64,000 bases of DNA from Paradesertivirga sp966210515 (GTDB lineage: Bacteria; Bacteroidota; Bacteroidia; Sphingobacteriales; Sphingobacteriaceae): assembly GCA_966210515.1 (NCBI GenBank), contig CBIHLM010000001.1, positions 62,001 to 126,000 on the forward strand, in the 5' to 3' direction. The translations under genes were made by a program, and so were the position numbers. Below are positions 33,707 to 44,200 of this stretch, piece after piece (positions within the stretch are counted from its first letter, which is position 1; each line of letters starts with the position of its first letter). The notes under the pieces were generated by a model. The model searched no databases, was not told where the DNA came from, and saw nothing but the letters and a program-made list of their open reading frames with translations.

Positions 33707-35395
33707 TTACTGTGCATACCCGGGGTTCTGCTGATACAGCTGATGGCTGAACCTGATTTGCTGTAAAGGAATCGGAAGATATTCATCACGGTTCTTGGTG
33801 AATAATCCATCCTTCAGGTAATCTCTTTTAGTTTTCTCTGTTTGGAAATAAGCATTCATATAGGTATCTGCAATTCCCCATCTTACTAGGTCAAAAAAGC
33901 GACTGCCTTCCATAGCAAACTCAAGTCTTCTTTCAAAGCGCAGTGCCTGGCGGGCAACATCCTGCGTCCAGGTAATATTTACACCCGGCTTATAGATGTC
34001 TACGTTATAATTTGATTGCGGATTGCCGTTAGAGAATTTCAATAAAGAAGTACTGTTTTTAGCCCTTTGACGGATTTCATTAATCAACGGAAGTGCATCA
34101 TTATGGCGACCTAATTCGATAAGAGCTTCTGCTTTCCAAAGCAATACATCCGCGTAACGAAGGATAATTCTATTTTTCGCATTTGCGTAGAACGGCCCTA
34201 CCTGGATATACTGATCTCTTTTAACATTTTCCTTTAGCGAGGCGAAATAGCCGTAAACCGAAGGAGTTCTGTTCCAGTTTTGCTGATACGTTTCATTCAC
34301 ATCATATTTCCATGGAAGACCAGGAAGCGCAATCGTGTGATTTAACCGCGGATCTACCGTATTAGTTGATAAATTAAGATCTGCATTATTAAAATCATTG
34401 AGCATTGGTAAGCCATTCGCACCAGTTTTATACGAGTTCGCAAGGTTTTGGCTTGGCTTGTTAAAGTCGCAGCATCCTATTCCCTGAGGGGTACCTAACA
34501 CATCGCCAAAGTTTAATCTTCCAAATAAAGTACCGTCATTGCTTGAATGCTGAACTGCGAAAATTGATTCAATGCCATTGTCGGCTCCCAGCATAAAATT
34601 ATTGGCGAAGTCTGGTTCAAGATCATAAGACGAAGCGATCACTTGATCGGCAAGACTAACAACCTGTTCCAGCCGGGCTGTATTAATTTTTGTAACATTA
34701 TGTTTTTCATCTTGTTCGTATGCCTGATACAACCTGGTTTTAGCTAAATAAGCAGTCGCCGCGATTTTATTTGCACGTCCAACTTCAGATTGGCTTGGAG
34801 GAAGGTTTGCTGCAGCGAATTCAAAATCTTCGGCAATCTTTTCCCACAATTGATCGTTTGACAAGGCCCTGTTTGATACATTTTCGTACTCCGCCGGCGG
34901 CAGATTTTCATCCATAAATGGCACATATTTGAACATGATTTTCAATTGGAAAAACCAGTGTCCTCTCAAAAAACGCATTTCGGCCTGTCTGGTCTTCTTT
35001 AAAGGAAATTCATCCTCCGATAAGGTGTTAAGAATTCGTAAAGCAGAATTCGCTCTTGAAATGGCTACGTAATATTGAAACCATAATCCATCAAACGGAC
35101 CAAGATCGCTTCTGACGTTTTTGAAGATCTCAAGGAAATAAAACTCCTGAATATCGGCTTCATCGCGTCCTCCTTTGTATGCATCGCCCGATCTTACATT
35201 TCCGTAAGGCCAAAGGCTCCATGGTGTGGTATAATGATCGTTTCCTAACGAAGAATACGCGGCGGTAACAAGCTTTTCCGGACCACCGGCCACCTGAACT
35301 TCGCTTAATGCCCCTTTTGGAGAAACATCCAAAATGTCTTTCTTACACGAAATCAGTGTAGTGCTTATAAATATTATAGCTAATAATTTTTTCAT
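33707..35395 (-). CDS. SusD/RagB-like nutrient-binding lipoprotein, first pair
   Basis: 562 residues. The SPII signal ends TLISC (Cys17), followed by DVSPKGALSE typical of SusD N-termini. TPR-like helices contain LRGHWFFQLKIMFKYVP, and the end has RFERRLEFAMEGSRFFDLVRWG and NRDEYLPIPLQQI. It forms the lid of the SusC channel encoded 23 bases upstream. It matches the second SusD (54242-55936) along its length, so both probably bind fructan chains. Confidence 0.95.
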   Translation of the reverse strand: MKKLLAIIFISTTLISCKKDILDVSPKGALSEVQVAGGPEKLVTAAYSSLGNDHYTTPWSLWPYGNVRSGDAYKGGRDEADIQEFYFLEIFKNVRSDLGPFDGLWFQYYVAISRANSALRILNTLSEDEFPLKKTRQAEMRFLRGHWFFQLKIMFKYVPFMDENLPPAEYENVSNRALSNDQLWEKIAEDFEFAAANLPPSQSEVGRANKIAATAYLAKTRLYQAYEQDEKHNVTKINTARLEQVVSLADQVIASSYDLEPDFANNFMLGADNGIESIFAVQHSSNDGTLFGRLNFGDVLGTPQGIGCCDFNKPSQNLANSYKTGANGLPMLNDFNNADLNLSTNTVDPRLNHTIALPGLPWKYDVNETYQQNWNRTPSVYGYFASLKENVKRDQYIQVGPFYANAKNRIILRYADVLLWKAEALIELGRHNDALPLINEIRQRAKNSTSLLKFSNGNPQSNYNVDIYKPGVNITWTQDVARQALRFERRLEFAMEGSRFFDLVRWGIADTYMNAYFQTEKTKRDYLKDGLFTKNRDEYLPIPLQQIRFSHQLYQQNPGYAQ

Positions 35396-35418
35396 GACGT
35401 CTCTAATTGTGAGTGGAA

Positions 35419-38400
35419 TTAAAATGTAACTCTTAAACCTGTTGTTAACATGGTAGGGATAGGATATCCAAACCCTGCGGCCTCCGGATCAACTCCGGTA
35501 AAGCTTTTTGATTTCAGGGTAAACAGGTTTTGCCCGCTTACATATAAATTCAGGTTACTTGCACGAATTTTACTTGAGATAGTTTTAGGTAAGGTATAAC
35601 CCAGTTGTAAGTTCCGCAGCTTCATGTACGAGCCATTTTCGACGAAATAGGTTGAGAATCTGCTTTCGTTGTTCTTATCACTAAGCGTAAGGGCCGGAAT
35701 GGTAGAACTCGTATTTGTTGGAGACCACGCATCTAACAAACGGCTGCCTTTATTTGATCCGGTTTCACTAATACTCCAGAAATCTGAATTAGCTTTTACG
35801 CCCTGAACATTGATTTGCTGATTACCTACGCCCTGAAAGAACATGGTCAGGTCGAAGCCTTTGAAGTCAAAAGCGAAGTTTAAACCATAGGTATAATCAG
35901 GAGTTGGATTTAAAATCCAGGTCTGATCTTTTTCGTTAATTAATCCGTTTCCATCTAAATCTTTATAGCGTATTCTTCCCAGACCTTTTCCAAGCTGCTC
36001 TGCAGATGTTAATACTTCATTTTGCGTGGTGAAAAGTCCGTCAGCAACATAGCCATAAATTGAACCAACAGAATGTCCCAGAATATTATCATCAACACCG
36101 TTTCCACCATAGGTATTTACAACCTCAGCAGGAAGAGAAGTAATCTTGTTTCTATAGGTCGCAATGTTACCTGTGATATCAAAATTGAGTTTAGATCCAA
36201 TTTTGCCCTGATAACCTAAAACAAACTCGACACCTTTATTTTCAAGACTGGCTCCGTTTACCCAACGGCCGCCGCCTTCGCCAATAACAGCGATATAGCC
36301 GGGCATAATCAACATGTCGGATGTAGTTTTTACAAAATATTCAAGTGATCCATTGATGCGCTGATTCAGAAATCCGAAATCTAAACCAAAATTTGATTGT
36401 GTCGTGGCTTCCCATTTCACATCATCATTGGCAGTTTGTCCGAGAATATATCCGGAAGGAAGATTACCTGTTCCCGAACCATTGAAATCATATGCAGTAC
36501 CATTCGGAGTAACCCAGGTAGGATCTCCGCCGCCATAGTTAGCGAAATACAAATACCTGTTAGCGGTATTGCTTATGTAATCCTGACTTCCGTTTTGTCC
36601 CCAGCCGAATCTCAGCTTAAGTTCAGAGATGAAATCGAAATTGTCCTTGATAAAGTTCTCATTATTCAGCTTCCAGCCGAGACTGAATGCAGGGAATAAT
36701 CCGAATTTGTTATTTACACCAAACTTGGAAGAACCATCGTAACGCAAAGTACCGGTAGCAAGATACTTGTCTTTAAAAGCATAGTTAACCTTACCGAAGT
36801 AGGATAAGATATTTAATTCCGATGCTCCGCCGTTAACTTGAGAAAGACCCGTTCCTGCCCCTAAATACATATAATCAGGATCTTCAAAATCAAATTCCTG
36901 GCGGCTTGACAAGAAATCGTTTCCTATTTCCTTGTATACCTCTGTACCTGCAAGGGCATCAATATTATGATTGCTGAACTCGCGTCGATAATTCAAGGTA
37001 TTGGTCCAGATCAATTTGTTGGTATTAGAGTTGACCATGGTAACTTTGTTGATCGGATTGTTCAGGTATCCGGAAACATACGATAGCTGCATATCCCGTC
37101 TGGTATAATTACCATAATCCAATCCTACACTTGTTTTAACGTGAAGACCTTTCAATATCTCCAGATCAGCGAAAGCGTTACCCAACAATCTCACATAATT
37201 ATAATGGTTCTGATCATTGTCTTCCAGAATTCTAACCGGATTTTGACGATCGTTCATACCGCCCCATGGACCGCCCCAGCCTTTTCCATCGGCTGTACGC
37301 ACAGGAATAACCGGCAGAGCCTGCAATGCAGAATTCAACACGCCGGGATCTCCAACCTCGCGGGTTGTATTGGCTGTAAAGTTTTCGCCAATAAGCAACC
37401 TGTCATTTAGTAATTTATAATCTGTGTTGATACGGGCAGAAATACGTTTGAAATTGGTGGTTTTCACGATACCCTGATTGTCTGTATAATCCAGGGAAAA
37501 AACCGTACCTCCTTTATCACTTCCACGCGAAACAGAGACATCGTAATTTTGTGAGATGCCCATCTGAGAAATCTCATTAAACCAATTGGTATTCGCGGTT
37601 TTGAGAGTATTTGCGGGAGCGTTAATATATTCAGGCAAATTGATTTTGTTTAGCGTAAACTTACCATCGCCTGTCTGGCTCCAGTCATATCCATAAACCA
37701 GATACGAGTCTTTCGGAACCCCACCATATGCCACAGCATCATTTGCACTTGCCTGCCAGTAGGCCTTGCCAAATCCTTCAGCATCCAAAACATCCAATTT
37801 GGTATTGTATTGTTGATAAGTTCTGCGAGCCAGGGCGGTTACCTGCAAGTCGCCTTTTTTTGCCCTCTTGGTGGTAATAATAATTACACCACCTGCAGCC
37901 CGGGCACCGTAAATAGAAGAAGCTGAAGCATCTTTCAATACCTGGATTGATTCAATATCATTCGGATTCAACTCGTGCATTCCGGCCTGAGTAGGAACTC
38001 CATCGATAATATACAATGGACTGGTTCCATTAATAGAAGTAACCCCTCTGATTAAAATACCGGTATTGCCACCGCTTGGAGAACCATCGGTATAAACAAC
38101 CATTCCGGGTACCCTACCCTGCAATGCCTGGATAGGATTGTTATTCGGCATCTTTTTTATTTCACTTACATCAACGACAGTAACAGCGCCTGTTAAATCT
38201 TTTTTGCGCTCCTGCTGATAACCCGTTACTACCACCTGCTCTAATGAGGTAGCTTCTGCCTGAAGCTGAATTGTAATGCTTCGTTGATTTTCCAGCTTTT
38301 GCGAAACCGTCTTATATCCCAGGTAGACTATTTTCAGACTCTGACCGGGTTCGGCCGGAATAGAAAAGGCTCCTGAAACATCTGTAGTTGCACCTTTTCC

Positions 38401-38541
38401 AGTTTCCTGATTTACTATTGAAGCTCCGATAAGTGGCTCCCCTGTTGCTTTATCGAGCACTTTACCGGTAATTATTTGTTGCTGAGCAGAAACGCAGAAC
38501 ATGATTAACAGTAAAGGGATGAGTAGTATTATTCTTTTCAT
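35419..38541 (-). CDS. SusC/RagA-like TonB-linked outer-membrane transporter, first pair
   Basis: 1,040 residues with a signal peptide (to about 20). The carboxypeptidase-like domain begins ITGKVLDKATGEPLIGASI, the TonB box-like region is LEQVVVTGYQ, and the plug has TGAVTVVDVSEIKKMP...IQALQGRVPGM and ASASSIYGARAAGGVIIITTKR. A large barrel ends in PTMLTTGLRVTF. It imports oligofructans through the outer membrane with SusD. Lies between fructokinase (16-base gap) and susD. Confidence 0.96.
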   Translation of the reverse strand: MKRIILLIPLLLIMFCVSAQQQIITGKVLDKATGEPLIGASIVNQETGKGATTDVSGAFSIPAEPGQSLKIVYLGYKTVSQKLENQRSITIQLQAEATSLEQVVVTGYQQERKKDLTGAVTVVDVSEIKKMPNNNPIQALQGRVPGMVVYTDGSPSGGNTGILIRGVTSINGTSPLYIIDGVPTQAGMHELNPNDIESIQVLKDASASSIYGARAAGGVIIITTKRAKKGDLQVTALARRTYQQYNTKLDVLDAEGFGKAYWQASANDAVAYGGVPKDSYLVYGYDWSQTGDGKFTLNKINLPEYINAPANTLKTANTNWFNEISQMGISQNYDVSVSRGSDKGGTVFSLDYTDNQGIVKTTNFKRISARINTDYKLLNDRLLIGENFTANTTREVGDPGVLNSALQALPVIPVRTADGKGWGGPWGGMNDRQNPVRILEDNDQNHYNYVRLLGNAFADLEILKGLHVKTSVGLDYGNYTRRDMQLSYVSGYLNNPINKVTMVNSNTNKLIWTNTLNYRREFSNHNIDALAGTEVYKEIGNDFLSSRQEFDFEDPDYMYLGAGTGLSQVNGGASELNILSYFGKVNYAFKDKYLATGTLRYDGSSKFGVNNKFGLFPAFSLGWKLNNENFIKDNFDFISELKLRFGWGQNGSQDYISNTANRYLYFANYGGGDPTWVTPNGTAYDFNGSGTGNLPSGYILGQTANDDVKWEATTQSNFGLDFGFLNQRINGSLEYFVKTTSDMLIMPGYIAVIGEGGGRWVNGASLENKGVEFVLGYQGKIGSKLNFDITGNIATYRNKITSLPAEVVNTYGGNGVDDNILGHSVGSIYGYVADGLFTTQNEVLTSAEQLGKGLGRIRYKDLDGNGLINEKDQTWILNPTPDYTYGLNFAFDFKGFDLTMFFQGVGNQQINVQGVKANSDFWSISETGSNKGSRLLDAWSPTNTSSTIPALTLSDKNNESRFSTYFVENGSYMKLRNLQLGYTLPKTISSKIRASNLNLYVSGQNLFTLKSKSFTGVDPEAAGFGYPIPTMLTTGLRVTF

Positions 38542-38557
38542 GTTTGATAATGGTTAG

Positions 38558-39490
38558 TTAATTTTCTTTACTAAATAGTTGATCGGTTTTTAGTTCATTT
38601 TTCCATATAAATTTGTCTAGGTCGTGCTTGTTGTAGTCCGGACAGGCACCAGAATGCGTGGTAACATACGCACCAAGGGCAGATGCATAATTCAAAATCC
38701 CTTCTATGCTGTCGCCGGTTAACTTTTGAGATAGAAAGGCGGCAATAAACGAATCTCCGCTACCCACTGTATCCTGAACTTCTACTTTATAGGCGGGATA
38801 ATTGCATTGAGCATTTTTTGTATAATAAGAAGCGCCTTCTCCACCTTTTGTCACCACAATTTCTTCAACTCCAAACTGATCCTGCAGAACTTTTATCCGC
38901 TCCCACTCTGTACTACAAACCGAGCAGAACCAGCTTGAAATAAGATTAAGTTCGTGAATATTTAGCTTTAATAAATTCGTCTTACGTAAAAGCTGAGAGA
39001 TGCTGTTTTTATCGTAATGAGGTTCGCGTAAATTAACATCGAAAACTTTATATGCTGCTTTTTCGAGCAGGGTGTGCAAGGTCATATAGGATACAGAATT
39101 TCTGGCCGCCAGGCTTCCGAAAACAAATGCATCCGCGTTAGCAACAAGATCAAACAGCCTGCTCTCAAGTTCAATATAATCCCAGGCCACTTTGGTCACT
39201 ATATCATACTTCACCTCATGATCTTTTCCGATCTGCACTTCAACTGTGGAAGTAGGAGCCTTCGCATCCATCTGACAATATTCTACAGTAAGACCTTTCC
39301 CTTTAATAAACTCGAGCAACTCAATGCCATTAGCGTCGTCTCCAACCCTGCTGATTAAAGTGCTGTTAACACCCAGTTTTTTCAGATGATATGCCACATT
39401 CATGGGTGCACCGCCGGGCTTTCTACCGGAAGGTAAATTATCCCAAAGAATTTCTCCAAAGCAAACCACGTTGCGAGTTATATCCTTCAT
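38558..39490 (-). CDS. PfkB-family fructokinase
   Basis: 310 residues, cytosolic. The PfkB features are VVCFGEILWDNLPSGRKPGGAPMNVAYHLKKLG at the start, DVNLREPHYD, VVTKGGEGASYY, and the C-terminal catalytic motif DTVGSGDSFIAAF with the base Asp. The position between a sugar porter and SusC in a fructan locus points to phosphorylation of fructose to fructose-6-phosphate. Confidence 0.92.
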   Translation of the reverse strand: MKDITRNVVCFGEILWDNLPSGRKPGGAPMNVAYHLKKLGVNSTLISRVGDDANGIELLEFIKGKGLTVEYCQMDAKAPTSTVEVQIGKDHEVKYDIVTKVAWDYIELESRLFDLVANADAFVFGSLAARNSVSYMTLHTLLEKAAYKVFDVNLREPHYDKNSISQLLRKTNLLKLNIHELNLISSWFCSVCSTEWERIKVLQDQFGVEEIVVTKGGEGASYYTKNAQCNYPAYKVEVQDTVGSGDSFIAAFLSQKLTGDSIEGILNYASALGAYVTTHSGACPDYNKHDLDKFIWKNELKTDQLFSKEN

Positions 39491-39513
39491 ATCCTTTTTT
39501 TATTGGCTAATAA

Positions 39514-40845
39514 TTAGTGCATTACCATATTGGTCTCTATCTGTTCAAGCGATTTACCTTTTGTTTCAGGCATTAGGCGCCATACAAACAGTAACTGGAG
39601 CATCATCATCACGCTAAAGAACAGGAAGGTATTTCCTCCTCCGGCCTTCTCGGATAGATAGGGAAAGCTAAAGGCAATAAAAGCTGCCATGATCCAATGT
39701 GTGAAACTTCCAAGAGTCTGGCCTTTGGCTCGTACTTCATTCGGGAATATTTCAGAAATAAACACCCAGATTACCGCACCTTGAGAAAAAGCGAAAAATG
39801 CGATATAAATCATGAGGTAAAATGTGATGGCAAATCCGCTGAAATCTTTATTGAAAAAAGTGTGAGATACCAGTCCGAGTGACAAGATTAGTCCAACAGA
39901 ACCGATTAACATCAAGGTCCTTCTTCCTATTTTATCAATAAAACCGATAGCTATTAAAGTGAATGTGAAGTTGACTAAACCAATACCAACTGTTGACAGA
40001 AGTGAAGTGTGAGCGCCTAAACCGGCCATCTCAAAAATTCGTGGCGAATAGTATATAATGGCATTGATACCGGAAACCTGGTTAAAAACGGCGAATAAAA
40101 CGGCCAAAGTAACCGGCGTTTTATATTTTAAAGAAAGCAAAGAGGATGCCTTTTCGTCTTTTCCTAAAACCGTATGACTTCTTTGAATTGCAAGCAACTC
40201 TTCATCACAATTTAAAGGATTTATTCGCTTTAAAATTTTGAGGGCCTCTTCATTTCTGTTTTTGTGCAATACAAGCCAGCGCGGACTTTCCGGAACAAGT
40301 TTTATTAAGCCCAGGAAAATAAGCGAAGGAAATGCCTGAACTCCGAGCATCCAGCGCCATGAGTTTTCGCCACCAGTGCCAATAAGGTAATTTGACAGGT
40401 ATGCGATTAGAATTCCTAACACAATATTGAATTGAAATAAGGCTACCAATCTGCCTCGTGAATTAGCCGGCGAGATTTCGGATATATAAATTGGTGCGGT
40501 AACTGATGACATACCGACACCAAATCCACCCATCAATCTAAATATTAAAAAGACATACCAGTCTGTTGCGTAAGCTGTACCGATGGACGACAACAGGTAT
40601 AGAGCAGCCACCAGGTACAGAGAGTTTTTTCTTCCAAATTTATCGGAAGGAATGGAGCCCAGTAAAGAACCGATTACGGTACCTATTAAAGCAATAGATA
40701 CAGTTAAGCCGTGTTCAAACACATTTAGATTCCAATAATTTTGAATAGATTTTTCGGCTCCCGAAATAACAGCGGTATCAAAACCGAAGAGGAAGCCGCC
40801 AAGGGCCACAACCAGTGACCATGCGATTACAGAATTTTTTTGCAT
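39514..40845 (-). CDS. Sugar porter (MFS), probable fructose importer
   Basis: 443 residues with 12 predicted membrane spans. Sugar-porter signatures are FGFDTAVISGAEKSIQ, SDKFGRKNSLYL, GGFGVGMSSVTAPIYISEISPANSRG, PESPRWL, NQVSGINAIIYYSPRIF, FISEIFPNEVRAKGQ and PETKGKSLEQIE. It is the first gene of the 12-gene minus-strand operon, so its promoter starts the operon. It likely moves free fructose across the inner membrane by proton symport. Confidence 0.93.
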   Translation of the reverse strand: MQKNSVIAWSLVVALGGFLFGFDTAVISGAEKSIQNYWNLNVFEHGLTVSIALIGTVIGSLLGSIPSDKFGRKNSLYLVAALYLLSSIGTAYATDWYVFLIFRLMGGFGVGMSSVTAPIYISEISPANSRGRLVALFQFNIVLGILIAYLSNYLIGTGGENSWRWMLGVQAFPSLIFLGLIKLVPESPRWLVLHKNRNEEALKILKRINPLNCDEELLAIQRSHTVLGKDEKASSLLSLKYKTPVTLAVLFAVFNQVSGINAIIYYSPRIFEMAGLGAHTSLLSTVGIGLVNFTFTLIAIGFIDKIGRRTLMLIGSVGLILSLGLVSHTFFNKDFSGFAITFYLMIYIAFFAFSQGAVIWVFISEIFPNEVRAKGQTLGSFTHWIMAAFIAFSFPYLSEKAGGGNTFLFFSVMMMLQLLFVWRLMPETKGKSLEQIETNMVMH

Positions 40846-40917
40846 ATTCTTATTAGGTTTATAAAGTCTAAAGTAGATGCTTAATAAAAATCAGGAGTTT
40901 GTTTCCGTACCAATGTC

Positions 40918-40954
40918 TTTAAGATTTCCGGAATAATGAAAAACCGCTCTGGTT
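40918..40954 (-). promoter_or_regulatory. Candidate operator shared by two fructan promoters, site 1
   Basis: TTTAAGATTT (40918-40927) and ACCGCTCTGGTT (40943-40954) lie about 70-110 bases upstream of the operon start at 40845. The same two words (TTTAAGATTT, ACCGACCTGGTT) recur in the same order and orientation upstream of the large GH32 gene. Spacing is 15 against 22 bases. A binding site of the hybrid regulator is the obvious hypothesis. Confidence 0.45.
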
Positions 40955-41198
40955 AGTGATTAAACAGGTTTTAAAGCAAATTGAAAATCAATTCCAGAGA
41001 ACCTTGTATTGATTTTATATCACCAATTTCTAAAATTATAACACCGGGATTTTAAAAAACTCTCAGGATTTACAGTTTTTAAACCCCATTATTTCTCCAA
41101 AAATCCGTAATAGATAAATTCCTGATTTTTTTTTGCTTTTTACGATGAATGTGATTCGATGCAAGCCATGCCTGCAAGTATTATTTCGGCGAACTAAT
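40955..41198. other. Intergenic region between the fructan operon and the large GH32 gene
   Basis: AT-rich, with no coding frame seen. It may hold further upstream elements of the operon promoter. Confidence 0.5.
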
Positions 41199-41230
41199 AA
41201 AAAAAGGCCGACAAAATATCGGCCTTTTTA
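41199..41230 (-). terminator. Terminator of the large GH32 gene
   Basis: AAAAAGGCCGA and TCGGCCTTTTT form a perfect 11-bp stem with a 7-base loop and a T-run on either strand. It lies just after the stop at 41248. Confidence 0.92.
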
Positions 41231-41247
41231 TACATATATAATATTGT

Positions 41248-44200
41248 TTAATTAGCCCCTACCAAAATTTTGAAGGATTTTGAATAGTTATCCGCACTAA
41301 CTTTTAATATATACAATCCAGTATTTAAGTTTAGTTGCCTTGCGGAAAATTCGTACTTTTTATTACCATTTAAAGCGGATCGGAAAAATACTTTACCATT
41401 TAGATCAATAAGTTGGATTTGTATTGCTTCCTGTTTTAAAGCACTAAGATCCACAGTAAATTTATCAATAACGGGCATTGGATAAACTCTAACCTCATTG
41501 CGATCGTCAATAGCGGCAGCCAGATTGAGTGTTTCTGTTTTTGAATTGCCAGCCATGATTCCTCCGCCCGAGGCTACAGGAATCACAATATTATCAAGGT
41601 TAATGTGTCCGAAACCCACTGTTGAATTATCTACAACTTTTAGATAACATGAAGTACCAACATAAGATCCTCCGTTAAGATTTATTGAAGTATAAGCTTC
41701 GTTATTAGTTCCAGTCGCTTTAACCAGCTCATTTCCCGAAGCGTCGCACAGAGCAATGTAAATGTTAGCCAGGTCATTGCCACCAGCAATCATTAACGAG
41801 ATTTGTCCGTTTCCGCTTAGCGTAAAATTTTGTGTTTTCATCACACCAGTGGGAGTATCATCGCTTGCATTTTTAAATCCCCACATGTGGTAAGTACCTT
41901 GCTGTCCGAAAGGCCCGCCCCAAAAAGTAAGATCACTAGCCACACGCGCATCAGAAAATGCATTTCCCGATAATATGGTCCAGCCATTCAAGGTTCCCGT
42001 TTCGAAATTATAAACAAGGTAAGGTTGTGCAATCACAGTGACATCGCAAAAAGAGGTCCTGCCACCATCCTGGCTGGAAACTGTAATTCGTGCAGTACCG
42101 GGCGCAACTGCTGTCACTATTCCTGCCGCACTTACCGTTGCCACAGATGAATTATTCGACGACCATGTTACGTTCTTATTAGTTGCGTTAGAAGGCACAA
42201 AAGATGTCGAAAGGGATTCGGTACTACCAACAATAATCGAAGTTGCCGATTTATTAAGACTTACACTAATTACCGGGTACATTGCCGTAGCCGTAGGAAT
42301 GCGAATATCATCCAGATTAATGTGTCCAAATCCTGTGGTTGAATTATCTATCACTTTTAAAAAGCAGGTTGTTCCAACATAAGAAGCCCCATTTAAGCTA
42401 ACCGTTGTATAAGCTTCATTATTTGAGCCTGTTGCTTTTACCAATTCAGCGCCCGCGGAATTGCATAATGCCACATATACATTGGCCAGATCATTTCCTC
42501 CGGCAATCATTAACGAAATTTGTCCGTTACCACTTAAAGTAAAATTCTGAGTCCTCATTTCACCGGTAGGTGTATCATCGGTCGCATTTTTGAAACCCCA
42601 CATATGCCAGGTTCCCTGTTGATTAAATGGACCGCCCCAAAAAGAAACCTCATTAGCAATTCTGGCATCAGAAAACGCATTTCCCGATATTGAGGTAAAT
42701 CCTGTTAGTTTACCGGTTTCAAAATCTAGTACCAGATAAGGTTGTGCAATTACTGTAACATCACAAAAAGCTGTTTTAGCCCCATCCTGAGTGGTTACAG
42801 TAATTCGTGCTGTACCAGCCGAAACAGCAGTCACAATTCCTGTAGCATTTACAGTGGCAATGGCAGTATTATTTGATGACCATGTCACATTTTTGTTGGT
42901 TGCGTTCGTTGGATTTACGGTAGCTATCAAAGTTTCTGTTTTACCGATGATGATTGTAGTTGCAGCTTTATTTAATACTACACCGGTTACCGGAACAGCA
43001 GCCGCAGCAATTGGAATCTTGATATCATCTACATTGATATGGCCAAACCCGCCTGTTGCAATATCTACTATTTTTATAAAACATGATGTATTTATGTAAG
43101 CGGAACCATCGATGGTTTTGTTCATATATCCCTCATCATTTGTACCCGTTTCCTTTTTCAACACCGTTCCGGCGGCGTTACACAGAGCGATATACGTGCT
43201 ATCGGGTAGGTTGCCCCCTCCTATTTTGAAAGTAATCAGTCCATCACCTCCCAGAGTAAAATTTGAAGTGGTTTTCATTTCGCCGACTGGTGCATCGTTC
43301 ACATGATTCTTAAAACCCCAAAAATGCCAAGCTCCTTGCTGGCCAAATGGTAGACCGTTCCAATAACTAACGTCTTGTGTTACCTGAGCATTAGAAAAAG
43401 CATTCCCCGATACGACAGTCCATCCGTTTAAATTGCCGGATTCGAAATTGTAAGTTATATAGGTTTGTGCCGTTACGGTTACCGAGCATGAAGCAATTTT
43501 AGCCCCATCCTGGGTGGTAGCTTTGATTGTAGCTGTACCGGGAGCTATCGCACTAACAACACCTGTCGGATTTACAGTAGCGACAGCAGTGTTAGTTGAG
43601 CTCCATGTTACATTTTTATTGGTGGCATTGGCGGGCGCAATAGTTGCAACTAAGGTTTCTGTCCGTCCTGCCTTTAAGGTAGTTGACGTTTTATTAAGGG
43701 TAACACCGGTAACAGCGATATTTTGAATTCCGGTACTCCAGGCGCTTACAGAAGTAAAGTTCGTTGTGGCTCCTTCAGAAAACAGCTCAACTCCTTTCGC
43801 ATCGATTTTTGTTGGATAAATCCGCGCAGAAAACGCTGCTTTTTCATTAATAAATACATCAATAATAGAGTTGTCAATAAATACATGAAAGCTCTCAGGC
43901 TTACCAAAGGCCGCAACATCATATACATCTTCAATTTTAACTTTATCTTCCCAATCTACTGTATTTGATAAGGATGATTGAGTTTTATCAACGATGATTT
44001 TCCCTGCCTCGTAATAAATACGGGTGATCTCGGTACCATCTGCAGATTTTCTGATATTTATCCCGTACCTGGTTGCTGTGGTGGCAGGATTCAATGAGGC
44101 CATAATCTCTACACCTGCGCCGTTGGTAACTGGAACAGCATAAGTTCCATTTACATTGATATTAGTTAAAGTCTGCGGAGAGCCTATTCTTAAGCCGGTA

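Noticed and set aside
42038..43306. Several plus-strand frames of 64-114 codons in the large GH32 gene
   Set aside because: They recur because the underlying Ig-like/jelly-roll units are repeated; antisense shadows.
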